Shown: piece after piece, positions 42,901 to 51,958 of the stretch
How the letters are laid out: each line of letters begins with the position of its first letter
Numbering within the stretch: the stretch's first letter is position 1
Origin: a virus
Direction: 5' to 3' (one strand)
DNA: 57,886 nt
IMG/VR virus record: IMGVR_UViG_3300042328_002052
Location: 1 to 57,886 of that record
The notes under the pieces: model-generated
What the model was told of the DNA's origin: nothing
Seen by the model: only the letters and a program-made list of their open reading frames with translations
The model's database searches: none
Position numbers and translations under genes: made by a program

Positions 42901-45272
42901 TTCCAGCTTCCCTTATTTTGCTTTTCACCATTTTTGTGTCCATTGTCGGATCTATTTGATGACCGATCTCTGACACGTAGATTATTTATGCCCTTTGAAC
43001 CACCATGTCTTAAAGGCTTTTTGTGATCTATATCTTTCCCGTCGCCCTTTTTAACCTTGCCCTTTTTAATCATCAATTCTCTGGCAGCGGTTCTCGCGGC
43101 TCTTTCTTTTCTTTGCTTTGGTTTGCCGTGGTAATTCTTATATTCTTTTTTGTAATCTCTCTCGTATTCTTCCTCAACCATATCCAAGAAGTTGTGCATT
43201 AGTTCTGGGTTTTCCAAAACTCTTACCATCACTCTTTCATATAGTCTCTTCAATATGGAATCGTAATTGCATTCTTCTGTTTCTTCAAGAAGAACGCTGA
43301 TATCGCCATCGAAAAGGGAAGCTTCATCCTCTGTCAATACCCCGGCCTTTGTCATCGAAGTCAGAACAAAATTGTTTGTCAAAGCCTCAATCAGAATATC
43401 GTTGACGAGTACTTCTGCTTCTCCCAGCATCTGGGTGGTAATTTTTTCATTATTTTCTACTGGGATTTTTACTGTTTTCTTGCCGATTCTAACATAGTTG
43501 TATTGAACGGCATTTAGATCTTTGGGAGAGAATCCCGGTAAAAGGCTAGCGTTAAGACTAAAATCATTGTTTGACATCAAATTACCGATGATTAGTTCCA
43601 TCGGATTTATGGACTTGATATCGACTAAAACATCCTTTAAAGAACCCTTGGTTTCTTTTGCTTCGACAATGGCTGTATACTTTTTCATCTTTTCTGCGGA
43701 TGCTGTGTTATAACTTCCTATATTAGAAGTTGTCATTACATCTTTAGATGGTTTCATTTCTAGATCTGCACTTTGTGCAAGAACATCGAAATATTCATCA
43801 GTCATTGGAAATACACCATTGACTGTTACAAGATGATTAGGTGCCATTTCCGGTGGAACAATGTTGTCTCCTCTGAGCATTGTCTTCAACAATGTTGAAG
43901 CTATCGCAATTTTGAGGGGTGACTTTTCGGAAGATTTAGCACCTTTCAGAAGAGATTTTCCGGCTTCAAGCCATCCCTCCCGATATTTGCTCAACGACGC
44001 AGCTGGATTCAATTCTCCATTTTCATCCAGTACTGGACCAAGATCATTTCCTTGCGAATCCTTTAATTTCATGGATTGCAATTGTTTTGCCATGTTTTCA
44101 TCTTTTAAGATTGCTGGTAGCATTTCATCAGGAATCAAAACTGTAGAAAACTTTGATGTAAGTTCTGTGCCTTGTTGTGCCAGAGCCGACAGTTTAGGAT
44201 CATTTTGTACTATTGCACCATTATTTACGGCCTGCATCAATGCATTGCCCAATAGTCCTTTGAATGATTTATTTGATTGATCAAACTGGCTTGTTGAAAA
44301 TGCAACTTCACCGCCTGCAGATACTCTAAATCTATAATCACCGCATTGCATGTCGGTGGAGCCTTCTGCATTTACACTCTTTGTTCCAGATTCTACATTT
44401 GAAACCAAGTTTTGAATGCATTCGTCTCCAATTTGAGACAAAATTTTCTTGGCTGTAAAGAATGCCTGTCTTGTAAATTCTGTTGCTGCGGGTGCTATAG
44501 CAGAATATGTTTGCATTTCTTGTTCGCCAGCACCAGCTTTGATCTTGGCCAAGAATACCAAGGCATTCAACACCTGTTGGTTATATGGAAGATTTGATAT
44601 GGGGCTAATGTTAAACTTGACGCTTAGAGCTTCATAGCTCATATTATCGAAATCAACATTAGATGGTGGTTGTCGTGTCATCTTGAAATACTCTTGACGC
44701 ATTTCAAGGGGCATCTGTGCTAGCTGTGCACCATCCATCTGTGACATGGCCTTGAAAATGTCTTCCTTAGACATTCTCTTGCCCTTTTTCTTCTTTTCTT
44801 CGCTTTCGTCCTCTGCTTTTTCCTTTTTCTTCCCGCCCTCTTTCTTTTCTTCGCCTTCTTTTTTTCCTTCTTTTTTGCTTGGCTCTTTTGTTTTTACATC
44901 GCCAAATAAAAGCTGAGAAGCACGGGTTTGTTCAAACTTTGGGTCTTTTGTGGCTTGTTGGGCTTCTTCAACGCTCATCTCCTCTTTGCTGATTCTGTCG
45001 TGTCTGTTTTTGTCAAAAGAATCTTTAAAGATTAATTGAACGCGACCCGAGGATGTTCTAACCAAAATTACTTCTTTGATAAGTTCTTGCTTGGACTTCT
45101 TTTCTCTTGGAACTTGTCTTGCTCTTTCTGCACGCTTGCGTGCAGCATCCTTTGCCTTGTTGTCGGAGGCAGTGGATTTTAGTCTGTCCTTGCGCATAGT
45201 TTCACCCGTTTTGGGTGTTTGAGTAGATGCGCGGGCTTCGTCCAATTTTAATATAAGATCAGTGAAGTTCAT
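42897..45272 (-). CDS. Large late protein with HNH-like C-terminus (791 aa)
   Basis: The N-terminal 150 residues are Lys/Glu-rich and low in complexity, starting MNFTDLILKLDEARASTQ (packaging-type). The long middle is Ala/Met-rich and helical. The last about 60 residues carry DIDHKKPLRHGGSKGINNLR and RSSNRS, the metal-finger pattern of HNH nucleases (D.DH..P...GG...NLR....NR). An HNH domain fused to a giant late protein could nick DNA during packaging or after injection. The late promoter is seven bases upstream of the ATG. Confidence 0.7.
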   Translation of the reverse strand: MNFTDLILKLDEARASTQTPKTGETMRKDRLKSTASDNKAKDAARKRAERARQVPREKKSKQELIKEVILVRTSSGRVQLIFKDSFDKNRHDRISKEEMSVEEAQQATKDPKFEQTRASQLLFGDVKTKEPSKKEGKKEGEEKKEGGKKKEKAEDESEEKKKKGKRMSKEDIFKAMSQMDGAQLAQMPLEMRQEYFKMTRQPPSNVDFDNMSYEALSVKFNISPISNLPYNQQVLNALVFLAKIKAGAGEQEMQTYSAIAPAATEFTRQAFFTAKKILSQIGDECIQNLVSNVESGTKSVNAEGSTDMQCGDYRFRVSAGGEVAFSTSQFDQSNKSFKGLLGNALMQAVNNGAIVQNDPKLSALAQQGTELTSKFSTVLIPDEMLPAILKDENMAKQLQSMKLKDSQGNDLGPVLDENGELNPAASLSKYREGWLEAGKSLLKGAKSSEKSPLKIAIASTLLKTMLRGDNIVPPEMAPNHLVTVNGVFPMTDEYFDVLAQSADLEMKPSKDVMTTSNIGSYNTASAEKMKKYTAIVEAKETKGSLKDVLVDIKSINPMELIIGNLMSNNDFSLNASLLPGFSPKDLNAVQYNYVRIGKKTVKIPVENNEKITTQMLGEAEVLVNDILIEALTNNFVLTSMTKAGVLTEDEASLFDGDISVLLEETEECNYDSILKRLYERVMVRVLENPELMHNFLDMVEEEYERDYKKEYKNYHGKPKQRKERAARTAARELMIKKGKVKKGDGKDIDHKKPLRHGGSKGINNLRVRDRSSNRSDNGHKNGEKQNKGSWK

Positions 45273-45279
45273 CTCAAAT

Positions 45280-45287
45280 TATTTAGC
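45280..45287 (-). promoter_or_regulatory. T4-like late promoter (GCTAAATA)
   Basis: Minus strand, seven bases before ATG 45272. Confidence 0.65.
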
Positions 45288-45882
45288 CTTCAGAAGATTC
45301 CTTATATTTTTCCAATGGGTTAAAAAGTTTTAAATTTTTGTAGCTTTTTGCCTTGCCCGTTGCAACTTTTCTTAAGTTTGCGTAATCAAGATTGTTTGTT
45401 TTGGCAAACTCGCTTATATTTGGAACTTGTAAAATTTCATTGGTATTCGTATCAATGAATATAGCTGAGTTCGTAATTGCTATCTTTTTCTTCTTTGGCT
45501 TCTTTTCTTTTACATTTGCACCATTTGTCTCTTTTACAGCCCGGATTTCAACGGCAGTCCAACCTTTGTAAGTCTTTCTTTTTCCGTTTAAAAGTTCGCA
45601 AATCTTTACAGCAGTTAGGCCATGTTGCTTTCCAAACTCTGTCATATTTTCAAAGAATACTTTTTCTCCTGTGTCTGCTCTTTTTAGCCAGTAACCGTTC
45701 TTTTCTTCTATGGGACTCTTCCAGAGCCAATAACGACCCTCTTGAATAAAGAACCCTCCATGTTGCTGAACGAAAGCTGCTCTAAATTTTGCTGCTTTGG
45801 AGTTGTCGTTCATTTGTGTCCAGAGTTTTGAACCTCTGGTATTCACCATATCCTCCAAAGTTTTAATCTCTTGGTAGTGCAT
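45283..45882 (-). CDS. Protein with two NUMOD-like DNA-binding repeats (199 aa)
   Basis: Two similar segments, FENMTEFGKQHGLTAVKICE... with NGKRKTYKGWT, and VPNISEFAKTNNLDYANLRK... with TGKAKSYKNLK, match the NUMOD1-type helix-turn-helix repeats attached to homing endonucleases. A Lys cluster (KEKKPKKKK) lies between. No HNH or GIY-YIG nuclease domain is present, so this may be a remnant or a DNA-binding protein. It overlaps the nuclease gene at 45863 by 20 bases. Confidence 0.65.
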   Translation of the reverse strand: MHYQEIKTLEDMVNTRGSKLWTQMNDNSKAAKFRAAFVQQHGGFFIQEGRYWLWKSPIEEKNGYWLKRADTGEKVFFENMTEFGKQHGLTAVKICELLNGKRKTYKGWTAVEIRAVKETNGANVKEKKPKKKKIAITNSAIFIDTNTNEILQVPNISEFAKTNNLDYANLRKVATGKAKSYKNLKLFNPLEKYKESSEG

Positions 45883-46537
45883 TTGCTTCCTTATATTTTT
45901 TAATCAGATTGAAAAGATGCTTAACGTAGTGTAAAGGCTTTCCTTGGAAGACTTGCATTATTCCATCTTCGCAAGCAATAATAATTGCAAAATTATCCAC
46001 AACAATGCCTGTTCTTTCTTGGAACATGAGTGCATATGCTGTAGCCTGAGCAAAATAGTTATCGATATCTTCTTTGCGTTTTTCCTTGGTGCTTGCTTTG
46101 AAATCTATTATCGAAAGCTTACCATCATATTCTGCGATACAATCTGTTCTTCCAGCAAGACCTAAAGTCTTGGACCAGAGGGGGGTTTCGATTGCAATTA
46201 TGTTATCAATTTTGTCTATTTCTGGCTTTATCAATGAAAACAAAGATTTTTGCATAGAATGCACTTCATCTAAATTTATGTTTTCATTGTTTATGTAATT
46301 TTCTAGGAGAGAATGAAATTTTGTTCCTCTGGAAGTAACTCTTTTACTTTCCTCTGGATTCTTTGCTCTCCATTGCGAGAAAAATTTTTGTTTTTCAAAA
46401 CCAACAACACTCGTTACACTAGGAAAAACACCGTCTGGAGTTTCATAAAATCTCTTTCCATCGGTGTTTACTTCTTTTAAAGAAGCTTCTATTTTTATTG
46501 GTTTATGATTAAATTTTTTAAAATCGGATAAAGACAT
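45863..46537 (-). CDS. PD-(D/E)XK exonuclease-like protein (224 aa)
   Basis: GLAGRTDCIAEYDGKLSIID followed by FKAS gives the D...(D/E)xK core, and GTKFHSLLENYI earlier supplies the helix with the conserved His/Glu. FPSVTSVVG near 38 is the start motif of the MGME1/RecB-like exonucleases found in T4-like marine phages. Expected role: DNA processing in recombination or end trimming. Upstream of the ATG no late core lies close; GTTAAATA is 27 bases away. Confidence 0.75.
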   Translation of the reverse strand: MSLSDFKKFNHKPIKIEASLKEVNTDGKRFYETPDGVFPSVTSVVGFEKQKFFSQWRAKNPEESKRVTSRGTKFHSLLENYINNENINLDEVHSMQKSLFSLIKPEIDKIDNIIAIETPLWSKTLGLAGRTDCIAEYDGKLSIIDFKASTKEKRKEDIDNYFAQATAYALMFQERTGIVVDNFAIIIACEDGIMQVFQGKPLHYVKHLFNLIKKYKEANALPRD

Positions 46538-46581
46538 AATAATTCACTGTATAATGACACATATATTTAACTTTTCCAGAA

Positions 46582-47463
46582 TTATTGTGAAATTCTAAGA
46601 AGTCTTGCCATTCTTGCCATTCCCATCACATCCCCAATGAGATTTACATCTCCTTTAATAAGAGCACCCTGTTCTCCAACTTCTTTTAGATTTTCTTCTT
46701 CGTCTCCACCTCCACCTAGACCAAATCCAATTGGTGGGATTGGCGGAACTTTTGGAGGTAATTTTCGTGGAACTGGAACTCTTGGCGGAACTCTCCGTGG
46801 AGCTCTTTGTTGGGCAGGAGCTGGTCTCGGTGCTGGAGCTGGTCTCGGTGCTGGAGCAGGAGCAGGAGCAGGAGCTGGTGCTGGTCTCGGTGCTGGAGCA
46901 GGAGCAGGAGCTGGAGCTGGTGCTGGTCTCGGTGCTGGAGCTGGAGCAGGAGCTGGTGCTGGTCTCGGTGCTGGAGCAGGAGCAGGAGCAGGAGCTGGTG
47001 CTGGTCTCGGTGCTGGAGCAGGAGCAGGAGCTGGAGCTGGTGCTGGTCTCGGTGCTGGAGCTGGTTTCGGTGTTGGAGCAGGAGCTGGTTTCGGTGTTGC
47101 TGGAGCTGGTGCTGGAGCTGGTTGCACTGGAGCCGTTGGAGCCTGTGCAGGTGCCTGTCCCGGTGGGGGTGTTGTTGGCTTTGGTTGCCCCGGTCTCCAA
47201 AATGGTCTGTTTGGATCAAACTGTGGTGGCGGTTGAACTGGTCTTGCACCGGGAAGAGCTGGCTTTGGTGGTTGATATGGAGAGGGGGTAGGAGCAGGAA
47301 CACTAGGTCTAACAGGTGGTCTTACCGATGGCTTTACTCCCTTTGCTGCGCCCTTTGCAACATTCTTTACTACAGTTTTTACCAATGTTCCAACAAACTC
47401 ATTCAAATTTTGTTGATAACGAGCCTCTAAAATTTGATGAATTATTGGATTTAACTTTTTCAT
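46582..47463 (-). CDS. Late protein with long Pro-Ala repeat (293 aa)
   Basis: Starts MKKLNPIIHQILEARYQQNL (packaging-type), then a hydrophobic/basic segment VGTLVKTVVKNVAKGAAKG, then about 150 residues of Pro, Ala and Arg dominated by PAPAPAPAPRPA units. The C-terminus has a Gly-rich turn and ends in an amphipathic helix. Extended Pro-Ala rods act as spacers. Its start overlaps the stop of the gene at 47463 (TAATG). Probably a virion core or linker protein. Confidence 0.6.
   Translation of the reverse strand: MKKLNPIIHQILEARYQQNLNEFVGTLVKTVVKNVAKGAAKGVKPSVRPPVRPSVPAPTPSPYQPPKPALPGARPVQPPPQFDPNRPFWRPGQPKPTTPPPGQAPAQAPTAPVQPAPAPAPATPKPAPAPTPKPAPAPRPAPAPAPAPAPAPRPAPAPAPAPAPAPRPAPAPAPAPAPRPAPAPAPAPAPAPRPAPAPAPAPAPAPRPAPAPRPAPAQQRAPRRVPPRVPVPRKLPPKVPPIPPIGFGLGGGGDEEENLKEVGEQGALIKGDVNLIGDVMGMARMARLLRISQ
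46813..47110. repeat. Tandem repeat in the Pro-Ala gene
   Basis: Repeating units of GCTGGTCTCGGTGCTGGAGC and GGAGCAGGAGCAGGAGCTGG type in several near-exact copies, encoding Pro-Ala-Arg on the minus strand. It opens frames on both strands; length variation between isolates is expected. Confidence 0.85.
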
Positions 47464-49241
47464 TACATCGATTTTCTTTTGCTTGCTGCTCTGGCAATTC
47501 TTTCTTCCATCTCAGCTTTCTTTTGCTTTTCTTCTTCTGCTTCTTCTGCTGCGTTTTGGGCCATCTTATTTGGATCGCCTCCAGCAACACCTGTTGGCTT
47601 TGTATTTAGTTGCTGTGAAGAAGTTCCCTTTCCGGTCATCTTTCCGTAGATGTCATAAATTCCTTTACCCGCAACATCAGAAACCGTGGTTCCCTTTTCA
47701 TCTACTTCTATATTAGAAATGGCTTCACCAGCTTTATAACCACCATAAGCAGCCAATCCAGCTAATGCACCTGTTCCAGCAGCAGCGCCAGCAGCCTTTA
47801 GACCAATAAGACCACCACCTTTAAGAGCAGTTCCTGCTGCAGCACCAGCTACACCGCCAGCAGCACCACCTATAGCTTCTCCTGTAATATCTTTTGCTAC
47901 CCCATCTTCAACACCAGCAGCACCCAGTGCGGCGTCTGATAAACTTCTTCCGATAAAATAACCACCAAGCCCCGCTCCAAAAGATCCAACACCTTTTCCT
48001 AGACCTTTTGCAACATTTGTAACTTGGGAACCAGTTGAAACTGATTTGGGGGTCGCTGTTGGTTTTGCTGTTTGGGCTGGTTGTGCAGTTCCTGCTGTTG
48101 GTTTCTGTGGGGCAACTGCTTTTTCCTTTGCATCTGCAACGGCCTTTGCAGCCTCTGCTCTTGCTCTCAAAAGATCTCTTCCAACGGCTGCACGATCTGC
48201 GACTGTTCCTTTGCCTTTTGCTACTGGTTTTCCACCAATTGTGGTTTCAGGCGGAAGTGGTTTTTCTGAAATCGTCCCAGTCATTGGAGTTCCAGCAGCA
48301 CGTGAATTAAGTGCTTTTGTAACAGGAGTTTTGCCTGCTTGTGTTTTTGTTGCTTCCGGAGCTTTTGGTGTTGGTTTAGCGGCTTCTCCGGGTTTGGGAG
48401 TTTTGCCTGCTTGTGTTTTTGTTGCTTCCGGAGCTTTTGGTGTTGGTTTAGCGGCTTCTCCGGGTTTAAGAGATTTGCCGCGTTGTCTAGCATATCTATC
48501 GTAAATCGCTTTTCCTGCCAATCCAGCACCAGCAAGACCCAAAACTACAAGTTTTGGGTCAACACCAGAATCACCTTCAGCCTTGCCTGTCGGAACGGTT
48601 GGCTGTGAAGCAGGTTGTGGTCTTTGTCTTCCAGTATCAACCGGACCTTTTGGTTCAGGAAGATCAATTTTTTCATTTTTTGGTTGAGTCATTGATTGTT
48701 TGGGAACACTACCACTGGGAACTTCTGTTCCCGAGGCTTCGCCAGATGAAATGGCTCCAGCCCCCCCTTTGGTCCCGGCTCCATCTGTTGGTTGTGTAGC
48801 CTGCGGTTTTTGTTGACCGCCGCCTTTCTTTGCTGCTTCTCTTGCGGCCTTTCTTCTTTCTAACTCACCTTTCATTTCCATGTATGCTGGTGTTTGCTCG
48901 GTTTGTTCAACACCTTTTCCAAATAAACCACCACCACGGGCGATACCTCTCATTCTATTTTCAATTTCAATATCACCAGCTTCACTATCGGCAACGGCTG
49001 GACCACCAGAACTTGGTGTCCATGCACCACTTTTTTTATCAACATTTCCACCAGTAAAATCAACATCTTCATCGCCTTGGGCGGTTGGTGAACCTCCTAC
49101 AAGACCACTTCTTTTTCCGCGACCATATTTGGGTGCAGTAGTTGGTTCTTCACTCAACAATTGTAGTTTTTTTTCTAGTTGTGCTACTTGTTCTTGAAGT
49201 TGTAGAGCCTTGTAATAATAAAGTTTAGTTATTTGGTCCAT
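47463..49241 (-). CDS. Large tagged late protein with glycine-zipper region (592 aa)
   Basis: The N-terminus MDQITKLYYYKALQLQEQV resembles the shared tag (YY...LQEQ..LE). A long Pro/Gln/Ala/Lys-rich part follows, including two exact copies of a 24-residue unit (KPGEAAKPTPKAPEATKTQA... ; DNA copies near 48330-48475). Residues about 415-530 are a Gly/Ala-rich zipper (AIGGAAGGVAGAAAGTALKG) that could insert in membranes. A packaged protein that forms a channel or crosses the membrane on injection is conceivable but unproven. Confidence 0.6.
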   Translation of the reverse strand: MDQITKLYYYKALQLQEQVAQLEKKLQLLSEEPTTAPKYGRGKRSGLVGGSPTAQGDEDVDFTGGNVDKKSGAWTPSSGGPAVADSEAGDIEIENRMRGIARGGGLFGKGVEQTEQTPAYMEMKGELERRKAAREAAKKGGGQQKPQATQPTDGAGTKGGAGAISSGEASGTEVPSGSVPKQSMTQPKNEKIDLPEPKGPVDTGRQRPQPASQPTVPTGKAEGDSGVDPKLVVLGLAGAGLAGKAIYDRYARQRGKSLKPGEAAKPTPKAPEATKTQAGKTPKPGEAAKPTPKAPEATKTQAGKTPVTKALNSRAAGTPMTGTISEKPLPPETTIGGKPVAKGKGTVADRAAVGRDLLRARAEAAKAVADAKEKAVAPQKPTAGTAQPAQTAKPTATPKSVSTGSQVTNVAKGLGKGVGSFGAGLGGYFIGRSLSDAALGAAGVEDGVAKDITGEAIGGAAGGVAGAAAGTALKGGGLIGLKAAGAAAGTGALAGLAAYGGYKAGEAISNIEVDEKGTTVSDVAGKGIYDIYGKMTGKGTSSQQLNTKPTGVAGGDPNKMAQNAAEEAEEEKQKKAEMEERIARAASKRKSM

Positions 49242-49243
49242 GA

Positions 49244-50575
49244 TTAGATCCTATATGATTTTGGTGCGGTTTGAGATGCTGATTGTGTCTTCGTGCCAGT
49301 TTGTGTTTGGCTTGCCATTTTTGATTCAGCTTCTTTTCTTCTTACTTCATCAGCCTTCTTTGCTAAATCTGCAACAACAGCACGATTTTCCGCTTCCTTT
49401 GCTGCTTTTTGTTCTGGTGTTCTAAATTTAATTTCTGCTTCACGTTCAACCATTCCAGCAATCTTCTCATCAGACATGTCTTTTGAACCTTCTAGTTCTC
49501 TTTGAGCTCTTAGTCTGTTGACTTCAATTGTCCCTCTGCCAGAGGAAGATTGTTTCGACACATCAATTTGGCCCATTCTAGCGAGTTTTTCTTCAGCTTC
49601 TTGTCTTCGTTCTAAGTTTCTTCTCTTCCAGTATTCAGTACGTCCCTTGACAAATTTTTCTCTATCTACATTGGGTGGTGTTGCTTGTGGCTTGTTTTGC
49701 TTATCACCAAAGATTCCGCTTTGACCGCCCCTATTCGGATCGTTCATTGCAGCTATTTGATCCGGGGTTTGTTGAGTTATGTCTTTACCAACAAATTCTC
49801 CAGATTGAGGTTGTTGTTCAGGCTCCTCTACTGGAGTTGGTGCAGGAGTTTCTTCTGCTGCAGCTGCTTGTGTTTCATCTGCGGTTTTTGTTTCTGCATC
49901 GGTAACCATAGCACCAGATGCAGTTTGTTGTGGAGTAGGAGCACCAGTTTCTCTGCGCTCTGCTTCGTCAGCAGCCAATTGCTCTAAGCCTTCTTCGCGC
50001 TTTAATTGTCCAGCAAGTTCACGCATTCTCATTTGCTCTCTTGTGAGAGGTGTACCGGGCTTAACATCCTGTTTGTCAACCTCTCTCATCAATTCATCGG
50101 AAGTTGGCATTGCAACACCAGCTGCACGTTCCATCTCGGATTGTCCTGCGGTCCTTGAAGTGGCTGAACGCATTCTGTTTTTTCTAGCTCTTTCTTGAGA
50201 TTCTGCTGCGGTCATTGCAGGAGCTGGAGCCATAAAGTCTTTAGCTTTTGCTGTTAGCCCGGAAATAAAATCATCCCAGTAACCTTCATTCAAACTTCTG
50301 AATGGATTTGTATCAACATTCTTTGTAAAGGCTTTACATTCTGGCTTAAATCTTTTTTCATTATTTTGAATAAGATCTAATGCTTGACGGATACCGTTTA
50401 CGGTGTTAGAATTTGATCCGTGTATTTGTTGTTTAAATGGCTTATTTTCTTCCAAGATAGTTTTAGCACTGTCAACCAATCTAGATGGTTTCTTGACCTG
50501 CTCATTAATTGGCTTCTTGGAGGTCATAAAGTCTTTAACTTCCCAATAAAATTGTCTATCTGATTTTTTATCCAT
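49244..50575 (-). CDS. Late protein, disordered and helical (443 aa)
   Basis: N-terminus MDKKSDRQFYWEVKDFMTSK; later RSLNEGYWDDFISGL, another packaging-type string. The body is Gln/Glu/Ala-rich and mostly disordered or helical (EKIAGMVEREAEIKFRTPEQ). First gene of the leftward late block 50575-46582; the late promoter is ten bases upstream and divergent from that of the HNH gene. Function unknown, probably virion. Confidence 0.6.
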   Translation of the reverse strand: MDKKSDRQFYWEVKDFMTSKKPINEQVKKPSRLVDSAKTILEENKPFKQQIHGSNSNTVNGIRQALDLIQNNEKRFKPECKAFTKNVDTNPFRSLNEGYWDDFISGLTAKAKDFMAPAPAMTAAESQERARKNRMRSATSRTAGQSEMERAAGVAMPTSDELMREVDKQDVKPGTPLTREQMRMRELAGQLKREEGLEQLAADEAERRETGAPTPQQTASGAMVTDAETKTADETQAAAAEETPAPTPVEEPEQQPQSGEFVGKDITQQTPDQIAAMNDPNRGGQSGIFGDKQNKPQATPPNVDREKFVKGRTEYWKRRNLERRQEAEEKLARMGQIDVSKQSSSGRGTIEVNRLRAQRELEGSKDMSDEKIAGMVEREAEIKFRTPEQKAAKEAENRAVVADLAKKADEVRRKEAESKMASQTQTGTKTQSASQTAPKSYRI

Positions 50576-50585
50576 GGCTGTAAAA

Positions 50586-50593
50586 TATTTAGA
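50586..50593 (-). promoter_or_regulatory. T4-like late promoter (TCTAAATA)
   Basis: Minus strand, ten bases before ATG 50575. The divergent late promoter 50598-50605 follows within five bases. Confidence 0.65.
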
Positions 50594-50597
50594 ATTT

Positions 50598-50605
50598 CAT
50601 AAATA
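50598..50605 (+). promoter_or_regulatory. T4-like late promoter (CATAAATA)
   Basis: Plus strand, ten bases before ATG 50616, with AAAAGGT as Shine-Dalgarno. Confidence 0.65.
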
Positions 50606-50615
50606 CTTAAAAGGT

Positions 50616-51101
50616 ATGAAAAAACAGGTACTCCTGTTAAACCAAGATAATACTCCCCTGAATATTATCACTATCTCTAAAGCTTTTAAGCTTGTAGCCA
50701 AAGATAAAGTTTGGCTAGATGAATCACAAGAATGCTACGAGGTAGTTTCTGTATCAAAAATTGTCAAAATTCCAAAAGTTTTGATACTAAAATATTACGT
50801 AAAATTGCCATTTAAAAAGGTGGCTGCAAATCGTAAAAATATCATGCAACGTGACAAATATTGTTGTCAGTATTGCGGCATCGATCTTTGTGATCGTACT
50901 GCTACAGTTGACCATATTGTTCCTAAATCCAAAGGTGGCGGTTCTACTTGGGACAATCTTGTAACTGCGTGCAAAGATTGCAACTTGTTTAAAGGAAACA
51001 GAACTCCAAAAGAAGCAAAAATGGTTCTCAAATCAAAACCAAAAGAACCATCCTATGGATTTTTGTTTGAGCAAATGCTAATTAGTTTTAGGAAGACTTA
51101 A
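50616..51101 (+). CDS. HNH endonuclease (McrA-like)
   Basis: 161 residues from ATG 50616; the longer frame begins inside the divergent gene and through the promoter. The first 80 residues (VLLLNQDNTPLNIITISKAF...) and then RDKYCCQYCG (zinc knuckle), TVDHIVPKSKGGGSTWDNLV and ACKDCNLFKGNRTP form the complete HNH domain with both CxxC pairs. This is the common phage HNH type encoded near packaging genes. It may cut DNA at packaging or act as a homing enzyme. Confidence 0.85.
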   Translation: MKKQVLLLNQDNTPLNIITISKAFKLVAKDKVWLDESQECYEVVSVSKIVKIPKVLILKYYVKLPFKKVAANRKNIMQRDKYCCQYCGIDLCDRTATVDHIVPKSKGGGSTWDNLVTACKDCNLFKGNRTPKEAKMVLKSKPKEPSYGFLFEQMLISFRKT

Positions 51102-51102
51102 T

Positions 51103-51402
51103 ATGCCAAATTATTCATTCAAGTGCGAGGCATGCGATCATTCATTTGAGTTATTTTTGAAAATGAGTGAATCTGACAATCCTATCAAAGAAAAGTGTCC
51201 AAACTGCAAAAAGAAAAAGATTATTAAAGACTGGAGTCAGCAAAGCAATTCAATTGCAATGGATACGACATTGACTCCAACAAAAGTTAATGGTGGGGCA
51301 TGGAAAGAAGTTATGGATAAACTTAAGGCAAACGTGCCAAAGAGATACCATGACAAATTAGACTATTCTTCAAAATTAAACGGTGGAAGATTTGTACGTT
51401 AA
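51103..51402 (+). CDS. FmdB-type zinc-ribbon protein (99 aa)
   Basis: MPNYSFKCEACDHSFE and EKCPNCKKKKII give the CxxC...CxxC ribbon of the FmdB regulatory family, found in many T4-like phages without a known role. Start one base after the preceding TAA. The C-terminus (KVNGGAWKEVMDKLK) is a helical extension. It may bind nucleic acid. Convergent with the resolvase gene, four-base overlap. Confidence 0.75.
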   Translation: MPNYSFKCEACDHSFELFLKMSESDNPIKEKCPNCKKKKIIKDWSQQSNSIAMDTTLTPTKVNGGAWKEVMDKLKANVPKRYHDKLDYSSKLNGGRFVR

Positions 51403-51938
51403 TTTTTGTTATTGACCAAATATTTTAAAATGTAATAACTGTCTACAATGTCAGTTATTGGATTTGACAAAGTTTTTTGCCCAAAACTTAATAATAAATT
51501 GGTATTGGTTTCTTTGCTGAAGGTCTCGTACATTAGGGCTTTATCAGCGTTACCTTTGCCTGTGGCGTGTTTCTTTGACTTGGACGGCTCTACGACCGTC
51601 AGAGGAACCCCGGCCTTGTAGAGCTTGTGTTTAAAGATTCCCATATTCTCGGCCAAATGGAATACTCTTCCCTGAGAACCATACGAATAGCCTTCTATGG
51701 CTACCTCGGAGGCTCCAATACACAAATTTATAGCCCAGTCTGAAATACTGTCAAATCTATCAACATCGGCCACATATTCCTGAAAACTTTCACCAGTGAT
51801 GTTTGGTAAAATTTTATCTGCGTATTTTTTAGTATTTGTTAGGTAGTAAAAAAAACAGTTATCAAATGTAAATGGCTTTCTCTCGTCATATAGACAGAGA
51901 CACGGGCATGTTATCGAATAATCTACACCTATTAACAT
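51399..51938 (-). CDS. RuvC-like Holliday junction resolvase
   Basis: 179 residues. MLIGVDYSITCPCLC has the first catalytic Asp (GVDYS); SEVAIEGYSYGSQGR the Glu of the second strand; VVEPSKSKKHATGKGNADK a basic DNA-binding stretch; and TDIVDSYYI the C-terminal Asp pair: the RNase H-fold layout of phage resolvases. ATG 51938 preferred over the ATG three codons upstream because AATAAATA is 12 bases from it and only three from the other. It would take the part of T4 gp49 in branched DNA resolution. Confidence 0.75.
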   Translation of the reverse strand: MLIGVDYSITCPCLCLYDERKPFTFDNCFFYYLTNTKKYADKILPNITGESFQEYVADVDRFDSISDWAINLCIGASEVAIEGYSYGSQGRVFHLAENMGIFKHKLYKAGVPLTVVEPSKSKKHATGKGNADKALMYETFSKETNTNLLLSFGQKTLSNPITDIVDSYYILKYLVNNKN

Positions 51939-51950
51939 GTGGAACATAGA

Positions 51951-51958
51951 TATTTATT
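51951..51958 (-). promoter_or_regulatory. T4-like late promoter (AATAAATA)
   Basis: Minus strand, 12 bases before ATG 51938 (three bases before the in-frame ATG 51947). Confidence 0.55.

Noticed and set aside
46637-47430. Several long frames on both strands over the Pro-Ala repeat, and the idea of a CRISPR array
   Set aside because: They are by-products of the tandem repeat (Gly-Ala, Ser-Thr, Leu-Gln runs). The repeat has no unique spacers, so it is not a CRISPR.
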